Below are positions 8,296 to 14,586 of a DNA stretch of 26,405 bases, one piece after another. The translations under genes and the position numbers were made by a program. Below the pieces are notes generated by a model. The model made no database searches, was not told the DNA's origin, and was given only the letters and a program-made list of their open reading frames with translations. The first letter of the stretch is position 1; each line of letters starts with the position of its first letter. This DNA comes from a virus. The stretch lies in IMG/VR virus record IMGVR_UViG_3300017768_000070, positions 1-26,405 of that record; one strand, written 5' to 3'.

Positions 8296-8324
8296 ATTAT
8301 ACAATAAGTTTAATCTAGTGTCAA
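8296..8324 (-). promoter_or_regulatory. Consensus sigma70-type promoter before the oxygenase gene
   Basis: On the minus strand TTGACA (8324-8319), a 17-nt spacer and TATAAT (8301-8296) match the consensus at all 12 positions. The -35 lies in the last codons of the upstream coiled-coil gene. The predicted start near 8289 leaves a short leader with AAGGA before the ATG at 8275. Confidence 0.9.
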
Positions 8325-8552
8325 TATGCTGTGTTCTTTTAATGTGTGTAAAAGAAACTCATTTTTTAATTGTAATAATTTATTTTGTTTTTCTAATATT
8401 GCAATCTTCTTATCTAAATCACTTGTTCCTCTTTCATCATCTAATATCATTTGTAATTGTTTCTTTAACAACTCCATTTGATACTGATAATCTTTACTTT
8501 CAGGAACACGATTATAGAGGTCTGTTTCTTGTTCTACTCTATCATAATTCAT
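8310..8552 (-). CDS. Coiled-coil hypothetical protein, 80 aa
   Basis: I choose the ATG at 8552 because GGAG lies 7 nt upstream and the stop of the A-type carrier gene ends just before it. The protein is mostly one amphipathic coiled coil: residues about 20-40 (YQYQMELLKKQLQMILDDE) and 45-72 (KKIAILEKQNKLLQLKNE). No enzymatic motif is visible. It follows the A-type Fe-S carrier by one base, so the two are translationally linked. Function unknown. Confidence 0.7.
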   Translation of the reverse strand: MNYDRVEQETDLYNRVPESKDYQYQMELLKKQLQMILDDERGTSDLDKKIAILEKQNKLLQLKNEFLLHTLKEHSILTLD

Positions 8553-8553
8553 T

Positions 8554-8880
8554 TTATACTCCAAAACTTTCTCCACAACCACAACTACTTGTTGCGTTGG
8601 GATTTTTTAATTCTAAAAATGACCCAAATATCTCCTTACGATATTCTATAGTCATACCTGCTAACATTAATATGCTAGACTTATCAACTAATAATGTAAA
8701 GTTATCGTGTAAGATAACCTCATCATTGTTGTCTGCTTCATCTTCAAACTTCCAGTCGTACTTAAAACCAGCACAACCACCACCTTTAACTTCTAAACGA
8801 ACATATTTTTTGCTATGTTCTTTTGCTAAAGATTGTAAATGTGTTATTGCGTTATCTGTTAAGTTTATTAAATTACTCAT
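8554..8880 (-). CDS. A-type iron-sulfur carrier (IscA/ErpA/HesB family)
   Basis: The 108-aa protein shows all three conserved cysteines of A-type carriers: Cys36 in VKGGGCAGFKYDW, and Cys100 and Cys102 in SSCGCGESF. These proteins accept 2Fe-2S or 4Fe-4S clusters from the IscU or SufB scaffold and deliver them to apo-enzymes. The length is typical (about 107-115 aa). The full-length, motif-complete sequence suggests function. It sits between a riboswitch-led gene and a coiled-coil gene. Whether it is closest to IscA, ErpA or SufA cannot be decided by eye. With the Nfu-type protein and IscU it gives the phage three Fe-S assembly proteins. Confidence 0.93.
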   Translation of the reverse strand: MSNLINLTDNAITHLQSLAKEHSKKYVRLEVKGGGCAGFKYDWKFEDEADNNDEVILHDNFTLLVDKSSILMLAGMTIEYRKEIFGSFLELKNPNATSSCGCGESFGV

Positions 8881-8891
8881 ATTATTATTTA

Positions 8892-8909
8892 GGGGAGATT
8901 AAACTCCCC
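8892..8909 (-). other. GC-rich hairpin between the 64-aa gene and the A-type carrier
   Basis: GGGGAG-ATTAAA-CTCCCC forms a 6-bp stem. No U-run follows on either strand, so it is not a standard intrinsic terminator. It may be a processing or mRNA-stability element, or a partial terminator before the carrier gene. Confidence 0.4.
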
Positions 8910-8917
8910 CATATCTC

Positions 8918-9112
8918 TTACCAATTATCGGTAGATTTTATTACTTTATGTCCAAGTACTTTGCCTTTGTTAACACCATTGTTGATAGTGTAACCAGAAG
9001 TACCTTTACCATTTATATCCACTTCTATACGAGAAGACGCAAGAGCCTTTTCTTTTCGCTCTATGTCTTTCTTCTTTCTATAAGTGGAGAGTAAATAAGT
9101 ATGTCTATTCAT
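8918..9112 (-). CDS. Short protein under glutamine-riboswitch control, 64 aa
   Basis: This is a 64-aa basic protein (MNRHTYLLSTYRKKKDIERK, later VDINGKGTSGYTINNGVNKG). A very strong ribosome site, AAGGAGGG, lies 5 nt before the ATG. It is the first gene after the glutamine riboswitch at 9136-9186 and a late promoter. This matches the known 'downstream-peptide' arrangement, in which this riboswitch class precedes short ORFs in cyanobacteria and marine phages. I know no biochemical role for such peptides. A part in nitrogen/glutamine control of the infected host is inferred from the riboswitch only. Confidence 0.75.
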   Translation of the reverse strand: MNRHTYLLSTYRKKKDIERKEKALASSRIEVDINGKGTSGYTINNGVNKGKVLGHKVIKSTDNW

Positions 9113-9135
9113 AACACCCTCCTTGATTAAAGTTA

Positions 9136-9186
9136 GGTGCGTTCCTTCAGGCGATTGCCTTACTTCCGACCATTGTTGGTTGAACG
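9136..9186 (-). ncRNA. Glutamine riboswitch (glnA / Downstream-peptide type)
   Basis: The minus strand carries the conserved core of the glutamine-binding aptamer: CGTTCA, then CGGAAGTAAGG, then GAAGGAACGCACC. It folds as the expected three-stem junction. P1 is CGTTC (9186-9182) with GAACG (9144-9140). P2 is ACC-AACAAT-GGT (9180-9169). P3 is AGGC-AATC-GCCT (9160-9149). The 3' CACC lies 10-15 nt before the AAGGAGGGTG ribosome site and could pair with its GGTG, suggesting translational control. The aptamer begins only about 9 nt after the late promoter, so it forms the very 5' end of the transcript. Known in cyanobacteria and cyanophages; recognised here by motif and fold, not by search. Confidence 0.9.
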
Positions 9187-9194
9187 AATACTAA

Positions 9195-9202
9195 TATTTA
9201 TA
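9195..9202 (-). promoter_or_regulatory. T4-type late promoter before the riboswitch
   Basis: An exact TATAAATA on the minus strand within TATAAATATTAG. The predicted start (about 6 nt downstream) falls just before the first base of the aptamer at 9186. The riboswitch-64-aa unit is therefore late-expressed. Confidence 0.85.
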
Positions 9203-9234
9203 CAAGAGACACAGATAAAACTAAACAAAGAGAT

Positions 9235-9252
9235 AACATAGAGATTCGCCCC
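9235..9252 (+). repeat. Inverted-repeat copy, left of the gp5 module
   Basis: The reverse complement reads GGGGCGAATCTCTATGTT. It matches AGGGCGATTCTCTATGTT at 11344-11361 at 16 of 18 positions. The two copies are in opposite orientation about 2.1 kb apart and enclose the 63-aa gene, gp5 and the 83-aa gene. Confidence 0.5.
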
Positions 9253-9400
9253 TATAACTCCGATACAAAGAGTCGCCCTCTCCCTGGTAAGATTAGTCTA
9301 TGAGTGTTCTCTAAATGTTCTCTATGTTTTTAAATGTGTCGCCACGCTGACTCTATAGCATTCTCTGGAGTTTTCACACACTTATGTATAAGATTGTCAA

Positions 9401-9410
9401 ACGCTAGCGT
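9401..9410. promoter_or_regulatory. 10-bp palindrome upstream of a sigma70-type promoter
   Basis: ACGCTAGCGT is a perfect palindrome ending 13 nt before the -35 of the 9424 promoter. The position fits an operator or activator site; no regulator is known. Confidence 0.3.
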
Positions 9411-9423
9411 AAAAAGAAAGTGC

Positions 9424-9452
9424 TTGACAAGTATCCGACAATGTAGTACAAT
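9424..9452 (+). promoter_or_regulatory. Sigma70-type promoter for the 63-aa gene
   Basis: TTGACA (9424-9429), a 17-nt spacer and TACAAT (9447-9452), with the same GCTTGACA extension as at 5979, 23404 and 24564. The start near 9459 leaves a 30-nt leader with GAAAGGAAA. Confidence 0.85.
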
Positions 9453-9488
9453 AGACTTATAATAACCAATGAAAGGAAATACAACACT

Positions 9489-9680
9489 ATGGCGTATTAT
9501 AATAATGATGATGTAATGCAGAAGTTAGATGAAATCGCTAACGACATAATGAACCTATCTATAAGAGTGAATAAGATAGACGACTCTATCCCGAAAAAAA
9601 ACTCCGAAAAAAATTCACAAAGTCAAAGCCTAGATAAATCACTAGGATCCACAGAAGACCCTTTGCTAGTTGAAATGTAA
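9489..9680 (+). CDS. Hypothetical protein, 63 aa
   Basis: This is a small hydrophilic protein. Its N-terminal 35 residues form a predicted helix/coiled coil (VMQKLDEIANDIMNLSIRV), and its C-terminal half is disordered and rich in Ser/Lys/Gln. GAAAGGAAA lies about 10 nt before the ATG, behind a clear sigma70-type promoter with a palindrome upstream. It is a lone plus-strand gene among late minus-strand genes, so it is probably an early product. It might bind a host protein; no family recognised. Confidence 0.7.
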   Translation: MAYYNNDDVMQKLDEIANDIMNLSIRVNKIDDSIPKKNSEKNSQSQSLDKSLGSTEDPLLVEM

Positions 9681-9867
9681 AGAACAACCACCATACAGAC
9701 TTAATAAGTTCTTTGTATGAGCGTCCTCCTGAAGTCGGCCGTTTCTTATATAGGTTAAATATCATAAAATATATTTAGTATAGTCTATTGCATTTATAGA
9801 TTAAGAGCCAAGACCTGGATATAATAGGCCCTTTTAGCTACAGGTTTTTGAGAAGTCGGTAGGCCTT
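9681..9867. other. Convergent spacer between the 63-aa gene and gp5
   Basis: No ORF is supported. The word TAGG(C)CCTTTTAG occurs twice (about 9825-9837 and 9860-9870). The self-complementary AGGCCT and AGGGCCT on the minus strand could pair after gp5, but no U-run follows. Related GAAGTCGG words occur at 9731 and 9852. It probably acts as a 3' region for two converging transcripts. Confidence 0.4.
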
Positions 9868-10926
9868 TTAGTTTAGATTGATTGTCTTGCCGGTCTTTGT
9901 GTTATCGCCTGTTACCGTTTCTGTACGAGTACCTGCGATTGTTTCACTATGCGAACCATCTACACTTAGCGTATAGTTACCACCTACTTTGAGGTTGTAA
10001 TCACCACCTGCATTGACATTGACTTTACCTACTCTGGTCACTACATTGACATCGCCAGTATCTACTTGTATATTAAGGCTTGCATTAGCACCTACTTGTA
10101 TATCATAGTGGTTGTTTAATGTAGCAGACTTGTTAATGTATATCTTATGGCGTCCGTCTATTGTTATATCACTATTGCCTTCTATGTAAGTCTTATCTGA
10201 ACCAACGGCCATTCTATATGAGTGGCCTTTTATTATATTAATCTGATTACCGTCTGCTGTCCACTCTAGTGATGTACCTACCTTATGGCGAAAGTGTATT
10301 CGCTCAGCGGCCGGCGTATCGTCAAACTCTTGTATATGTCCACTTTCCGTTTCAGTTACCTTATTATATGGATACTGAGCAGCGTATGCAAGAGTCGGTT
10401 GTGACCAAGTATCTCCGTCAGACGCCGCCATTACACTATTGTCCGCATTGGTTCTGCTGTTAAAGTCAGCAGTCGCCACATCTTTTATTTCTGTATCTGT
10501 ACGAATTAAGTTGACAAGAGACGGATTATCTGTTATACTAGACGCTAGCCTATTTGTATCTGTTTCATTAATATACTTAGGATAGATACCCGAGCCATCA
10601 TAGCCTGCCTTTGAGTAATACCTTGAAGAATACTCGGTAGGCCTTCCTGGGAGTACGCCAAGAACAACTGGTTGTTGCGCCTGCTCTCCATCTCTAAAGA
10701 ATCCGTGTACCCAAGTTCCTTTTACCAAAAAGGTTGGCGACTGACCCAGGCCTGATATGCCTCCGGCAGTCGTAGGTAAAGCGCATTGTGCCCACGGCAA
10801 GTCTGCTGTAGGTAATGTGTAAATGTTATCACTATGGTAACCTAAACACCGTACTCGCACACGGCCAACCTTGTGTGGGTCTTGCCTGTCTTCAACTATT
10901 CCTGTAAAATGTATATACTTGCTCAT
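9868..10926 (-). CDS. 5: Baseplate central spike protein gp5 without lysozyme domain
   Basis: The 352-aa product has the gp5/VgrG N-terminal OB fold (YIHFTGIVEDRQDPHKVGRV, then WAQCALPTTAGGISGLGQSP and KGTWVHGFFRDGEQAQQPVV). It ends in a beta-helix of short repeats (KVNVNAGGDYNLKVGGNYTL). The helix forms the trimeric spike needle whose tip takes the PAAR protein. T4 gp5 is 575 aa with an internal lysozyme; there is no room or motif for it here, as in several marine T4-like phages. Codon use differs from its neighbours (AGG, CGG, GGC, CTG, TCG), suggesting a different origin. GGAAG precedes the ATG; the 83-aa gene lies 34 nt upstream. Confidence 0.9.
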   Translation of the reverse strand: MSKYIHFTGIVEDRQDPHKVGRVRVRCLGYHSDNIYTLPTADLPWAQCALPTTAGGISGLGQSPTFLVKGTWVHGFFRDGEQAQQPVVLGVLPGRPTEYSSRYYSKAGYDGSGIYPKYINETDTNRLASSITDNPSLVNLIRTDTEIKDVATADFNSRTNADNSVMAASDGDTWSQPTLAYAAQYPYNKVTETESGHIQEFDDTPAAERIHFRHKVGTSLEWTADGNQINIIKGHSYRMAVGSDKTYIEGNSDITIDGRHKIYINKSATLNNHYDIQVGANASLNIQVDTGDVNVVTRVGKVNVNAGGDYNLKVGGNYTLSVDGSHSETIAGTRTETVTGDNTKTGKTINLN

Positions 10927-10960
10927 AATTTCTTCCGATACTTGTACCTTTTAGATAACA

Positions 10961-11212
10961 CTAGATTATATTATTCTTTCTATTTATTCTAAACCTACGC
11001 AAATGACACGCTAGTGGCATATCTTTGATTAGTTTTGTATATATTGCTATGCGTATGGTCATTCTTTCTAGTACGCCGACTTTATGATTGAGTTCGTCAA
11101 ATGCGTATGTACCTTTGAAAAACCTTTGTAAATGACTTCTATACAGAGCATCCTCGTAGGTGTTGCGTATGGTTTCTAATGTGTTGCGTAAAGGGTTGTT
11201 TAATTGTTTCAT
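10961..11212 (-). CDS. Hypothetical protein upstream of gp5, 83 aa
   Basis: This is a basic, all-helical 83-aa protein (NNPLRNTLETIRNTYEDALY, LERMTIRIAIYTKLIKDMP) with a basic tail. It shares the higher-G+C codon style of gp5 (CGC, ACC, GTC, GGC), which suggests the two moved together. AAAGAGATATG gives a weak ribosome site. It may be a gp5 chaperone or a hub-assembly factor by position only. No family recognised. Confidence 0.65.
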   Translation of the reverse strand: MKQLNNPLRNTLETIRNTYEDALYRSHLQRFFKGTYAFDELNHKVGVLERMTIRIAIYTKLIKDMPLACHLRRFRINRKNNII

Positions 11213-11389
11213 ATCTCTTTTTCTATGTGTTTTGTTCTCATTCTGTTCTCATTTGTTCTGGTCTGATTGTCAGCGTATAGAGTGGAGAGTGCTTTGAGAA
11301 CCCCTAATGTATGCCCTTTAGACCTCTTGGAGGGGCGTTTCGGAGGGCGATTCTCTATGTTTCTCTCTAGTAGTTGTCAAATGAATAAA
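11213..11389. other. Leader/spacer between gp27-like gene and the gp5 unit
   Basis: No gene is seen in these 177 nt. GTTCTCATT is repeated (11234-11255 region, TTGTTCTCATTCTGTTCTCA). A GC-richer block (GGAGGGGCGTTTCGGAGGGC) contains the right repeat copy. If transcribed leftward it would be a long 5' leader of the 83-aa gene and gp5. Confidence 0.4.
11344..11361 (-). repeat. Inverted-repeat copy, right of the gp5 module
   Basis: AGGGCGATTCTCTATGTT on the plus strand pairs with the copy at 9235-9252 (16/18). Its TTCTCTATGTTT part is also a direct repeat of 9318-9329. Confidence 0.5.
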
Positions 11390-12841
11390 CTACGATAATA
11401 TCCCAAAGATACCTTCATCTAATTTCTCTTGTTCAAATACTTTGCCTTTTTCAGTCTTACCTTCTTCTACTTTAATTGTTTCATTATAGTATGGCGTCTT
11501 CACGCTATCTTTCATACATTCAACCGTCATTGAGTGGTAACTTCTACCAGGCATTACTTTATGAATAATACTACTTACTAGGTATCTGCCACTTAATGCT
11601 TGGTCTTGGTCTTTATCACCAACACTTATACTTTCATATCTAGGTATCTCTAGTCCTATCATTTCTCCTACTGATAATCCTGTGTAACCAGGTACTTCTA
11701 TTCTTACCTTAAATGATTCTAATGCTACTTCTTGTGCTATTCTATTTTGCATTGCGTTTTCTGGCGATACGGATTCATATCCATCATACTGCATACTTGT
11801 TTCAGAAGAGTTAAAAAATGTTCCGTCTGCAAATGCTGTTAATGGTTTGTTATCTCTAAATGGATAATCAGGTAATATCTTCTTATCGCCTTGTCTCTGG
11901 CCATTACCATCGTGTTCAGTATGGTGAGATTTACTATAATTTTCTTCGTAATCAAAGTCGGAAGTTGAAAATGTTTTATTAAACAAGTCTGTCTTTAATA
12001 CTCTACTTGCGACACCACCCATACCTAATAGTTGCATAAGATTAAATTGTTCTATGACTTCATAATGAGAAATAGTCTGCATTTCGTGGGTAACATCACG
12101 GTCACCTTTGTTTCTTGTTGTACCTGCCATTGTAGGTTTAAAGTAACCATTGTTTGGTCTTGTACTATCTATTCCAACTGCCATCATATTTTCATAACTA
12201 CGACAATGAAATCCATCTGCTGTCTCGTACCATTTAAATCCTGTGTTATTAAATGTAGCAGATTCTGCTTGAGCACATAAAAATTCTATTGCCTTAAATG
12301 GTCTAAATCTTGGCACAATTAACTTACGACTACTCTTTGTTCCTTCTATTATAATGTCTTTACTTGTTCCTAATTCAGACAATGCAATAGAGGATATCAT
12401 ATCAGATATTGCACCAGCAAATGGTCTCTCTACCTTACAGGTTTGATTTGTAATTTGTTCTTTACTACAGAAATATAGTACATAGAATTGTGACCTAGGA
12501 TTATGTGGTTGTTTACTACCTATCTTATAGATAACCATAGGATGTTTTTCAAAGTCGTAATAACGAGTTGAACCTGGTGTACCTAGTTTAAATGATAAGA
12601 GTTCATTGCCAGTTAATGGCATATGATTAGGAAGACCTGTACTATCAGATATAACTAACTGACCAGATAAGTTCTTCTCGTTTATATCTTCGTAAATATT
12701 AATTTCTGCGACAAGACTTGTGATGTCCGTCTTCTTTGCTTTACTTGAACCATCAAAAGACTTTCTACTATGCACTACTATTTCAGATAGTGTATAGTCA
12801 CCGGCCTTTTTCAAGTCATCGGTTTTTAATTTGCTGTACAT
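11390..12841 (-). CDS. 27: Baseplate hub protein, gp27-like
   Basis: The 483-aa protein has the pattern of gp27/gpD hub proteins. The early beta region (LVAEINIYEDINEKNLSGQL) is followed by an RPFKAIEFLCAQAESATFNN stretch with KWYETADGF. The C-terminal part (GYTGLSVGEMIGLEIP, then SGRYLVSSIIHKVMPGRSYH and MTVECMKDS) is a typical hub ending. gp27 trimers connect the gp5 spike to the tail tube. T4 gp27 is 391 aa, so this form is longer. Its ATG overlaps the gp53 stop (TAATG), and gp5 lies downstream, as expected for its partner. Family level is likely; the exact equivalence is less sure. Confidence 0.75.
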   Translation of the reverse strand: MYSKLKTDDLKKAGDYTLSEIVVHSRKSFDGSSKAKKTDITSLVAEINIYEDINEKNLSGQLVISDSTGLPNHMPLTGNELLSFKLGTPGSTRYYDFEKHPMVIYKIGSKQPHNPRSQFYVLYFCSKEQITNQTCKVERPFAGAISDMISSIALSELGTSKDIIIEGTKSSRKLIVPRFRPFKAIEFLCAQAESATFNNTGFKWYETADGFHCRSYENMMAVGIDSTRPNNGYFKPTMAGTTRNKGDRDVTHEMQTISHYEVIEQFNLMQLLGMGGVASRVLKTDLFNKTFSTSDFDYEENYSKSHHTEHDGNGQRQGDKKILPDYPFRDNKPLTAFADGTFFNSSETSMQYDGYESVSPENAMQNRIAQEVALESFKVRIEVPGYTGLSVGEMIGLEIPRYESISVGDKDQDQALSGRYLVSSIIHKVMPGRSYHSMTVECMKDSVKTPYYNETIKVEEGKTEKGKVFEQEKLDEGIFGILS

Positions 12842-13350
12842 TATTCACCTATCAGTTTATCAAACTCATCTAAAAATGTTGATAGATATCCTTGGTCTAA
12901 CAACTTAATTTCGCTTATATCGTTTTGTATTCTTTGTTCGTACTCTCTATTTGATACAGATACAGCACCTACATCTGTACTCATACATTCTATATGGACA
13001 TCTGTAGGTCCACTTGTTTGTTTCTTTTCGTAATGATGTATTGCTTCTGAATTTGTATACTTGTCTTTGATAAAGGTTTCAAATTCATTATAGTTCATAG
13101 GCCAACCATAGTATGCGTCTGATATACCATTTGTCAACAATATAATCCAGTGATATTCTGATTTACCAAAGTGGTTAAATGCTACATCTTCTGGTCTCTC
13201 ACCTGGTTGTACAAAGTATTTTTGATACAGCATAGCTGCGTCTAATACTTTCTCTCTTACCTTTACTCTTTTGATTATGTTAGTTGCCAGTTTTGATTTC
13301 TGGTCACCTTTCATATCATATAGTATAAGTGGAAAACTTGAAAAATACAT
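12841..13350 (-). CDS. 53: Baseplate wedge protein gp53
   Basis: The 169-aa protein opens MYFSSFPLILYDMKG and contains EDVAFNHFGKSEYHWIILLT and ISDAYYGWPMNYNEFETFI. This 'YHWIILLTN...DxxYxWPM' signature is characteristic of gp53, which clamps the wedge onto the hub. T4 gp53 is 196 aa. It follows gp48 by 3 nt and overlaps the gp27-like gene by one base, so all three are co-expressed. An AAAGGA site lies near the end of gp48. Confidence 0.92.
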   Translation of the reverse strand: MYFSSFPLILYDMKGDQKSKLATNIIKRVKVREKVLDAAMLYQKYFVQPGERPEDVAFNHFGKSEYHWIILLTNGISDAYYGWPMNYNEFETFIKDKYTNSEAIHHYEKKQTSGPTDVHIECMSTDVGAVSVSNREYEQRIQNDISEIKLLDQGYLSTFLDEFDKLIGE

Positions 13351-13353
13351 CTA

Positions 13354-14538
13354 TTAATATCCTTTAGCGATTGTTTCTTTAGTCATAATTTCTGTTTCTG
13401 CAAATGTACAAGTCATTGTTGTTGTAATAGGTGCAGCTCCTCTATCATCTTCTCTAAATGTATGGAATGTTCCTTCTGTTGCATAGTCTACATCCATACC
13501 TGTCATTACACAACGAGAAATCTGTGGTATATAATCGTTTGACTTACCACGATAGTAATAAGTTATTTGAAATTCAGATGGCGATAAAAATGCTGATTTA
13601 GTTTTATTACTAAATTCAGGTAACATATGAAATTTAAATAACTTGATAATCTTTTCTACATTTAACATTTCTTTTTGGTTCTTTGGTGCAAATGTAAATG
13701 GAAAACTAAACTCTCTAAATGGTACACTTCTAAACACTTGTTCGTTAAATGGATTTAATGCTCTACCCATTGACTTGTCTATTGCACCTCTTACATCACC
13801 AACACCAGGCAATGCACTTGCAATCTCGGTTACTGCACCTCCTAATACTCTTTCTATCATAGCACCACCACCGTCAATCATTGCTTCTTTGAAAGACATA
13901 TCTTTACCTGCTTCCATACTAGACGCCATAAGACCGGCAAGACCAGTTGCTAAGTTTTCATAGTTTGCTTTGTATGAGAATTTTGCAGCTTCGGCAGGTG
14001 TATATAAACACACCGTATCACTAATTCTTGTATGTGTATGTGAACCACCTTGACCAATACCAGAAGACATTTCTCTTGCCTTTCTAGTTGTCGTTGTCTT
14101 TGGAGCAGGTGCTGAATCTGCTGTTGCAAAAGCATTACGATTTGCTTCTGCGTCATCATCTGCTGGTACTTCTATTATTCTCTTCATATTACTACCATAA
14201 GATGTTTTTCTGTTTTCAATAATATCAAATATAACATAATGACCTTCATCTAACATACCTGTTTCTTCTGGATAATATATCTGCCCCCAACTAATTCTGG
14301 AACGGACTCTACCTTGCATTGCGTCACCTGAACCTATCTCTAGTGGTGATTGGTTTAAAATCTGTCGTGCTTTTGCTTTTGTCGCTTCTGTATTTTCTGC
14401 ACCAGTAAACTGATTGCTGAAGTTGTCTATTTGTGATGTTATATCGCCTGCAAGACCATCAACAAAACCTTTTACAGCATTTGTTCCTGAATTAATACGA
14501 CCTTTGATAACAGAGCTTATTTTGTTTGTATATCCCAT
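13354..14538 (-). CDS. 48: Baseplate tail-tube cap protein gp48
   Basis: The 394-aa protein ends with the region shared by gp48 and gp54: RSVPFREFSFPFTFAPKNQK, then FKFHMLPEFSNK, SPSEFQITYYYRG and FAETEIMTKETI. I call it gp48 because the long Ala/Gly-rich middle (LATGLAGLMASSMEAGKDMS) and the MTKE ending fit gp48, and a separate gp54 is present at 19118-20077. gp48 sits on gp54 and starts tail-tube growth. T4 gp48 is 364 aa. A late promoter at 14567-14574 and an AAGGA site precede it. Likely a unit with gp53, gp27 and perhaps gp5. Confidence 0.85.
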   Translation of the reverse strand: MGYTNKISSVIKGRINSGTNAVKGFVDGLAGDITSQIDNFSNQFTGAENTEATKAKARQILNQSPLEIGSGDAMQGRVRSRISWGQIYYPEETGMLDEGHYVIFDIIENRKTSYGSNMKRIIEVPADDDAEANRNAFATADSAPAPKTTTTRKAREMSSGIGQGGSHTHTRISDTVCLYTPAEAAKFSYKANYENLATGLAGLMASSMEAGKDMSFKEAMIDGGGAMIERVLGGAVTEIASALPGVGDVRGAIDKSMGRALNPFNEQVFRSVPFREFSFPFTFAPKNQKEMLNVEKIIKLFKFHMLPEFSNKTKSAFLSPSEFQITYYYRGKSNDYIPQISRCVMTGMDVDYATEGTFHTFREDDRGAAPITTTMTCTFAETEIMTKETIAKGY

Positions 14539-14539
14539 A

Positions 14540-14547
14540 TATAAATA
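14540..14547 (+). promoter_or_regulatory. T4-type late promoter for gp4
   Basis: An exact TATAAATA on the plus strand, 39 nt before the gp4 ATG at 14587. The predicted start near 14554 leaves a leader with AGGAAA. It faces the gp48 promoter at 14567 across 19 nt. Confidence 0.75.
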
Positions 14548-14566
14548 TCCTTATGAATTATACTAA

Positions 14567-14574
14567 TATTTATA
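14567..14574 (-). promoter_or_regulatory. T4-type late promoter for gp48
   Basis: An exact TATAAATA on the minus strand within TGTATAAATATTAGTA, like the gp25 and riboswitch promoters. The start near 14560 leads to the gp48 ATG at 14538 with AAGGA between. Confidence 0.85.
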
Positions 14575-14586
14575 CAGGAAATAGTA

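Larger units (their letters stand above)
9203..9420. other. Non-coding spacer with repeated GGGCGA / TCTCTATGTT motifs
   Basis: No gene is seen. The stretch is less AT-rich than its surroundings and repeats short words. ACATAGAGATTCGCCCC at 9236-9252 is nearly the inverse of 11344-11361. TTCTCTATGTTT at 9318-9329 is an exact direct copy of 11351-11362. AGAGTCGCCCTCTCC lies at 9269-9283. It may be a module boundary (see the repeat entries). Confidence 0.5.

Noticed and set aside
8318-8902. Plus-strand 194-aa ORF
   Set aside because: It is antisense to the A-type carrier and coiled-coil gene, lacks a ribosome site and has low-complexity hydrophobic content.
9370-9399. Leftward promoter with TTGACA at 9399-9394
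   Set aside because: No -10-like hexamer lies at 16-18 nt; TATACA is only about 6 nt away.
9790-9797. Late promoter-like TATAAATG on the minus strand
   Set aside because: The last base differs from the consensus, and it would only drive antisense RNA across the 63-aa gene.
11352-11380. Sigma70-type promoter for the 83-aa/gp5 unit
   Set aside because: TTGACA is present at 11380-11375 on the minus strand, but the hexamer at 17 nt is TAGAGA, a poor -10, and 16 or 18 nt spacing is no better.
13643-13963. Plus-strand ORFs opposite gp48, tape measure, gp54 and others
   Set aside because: These are shadows of AT-biased codon use in real minus-strand genes, with no ribosome sites or promoters.
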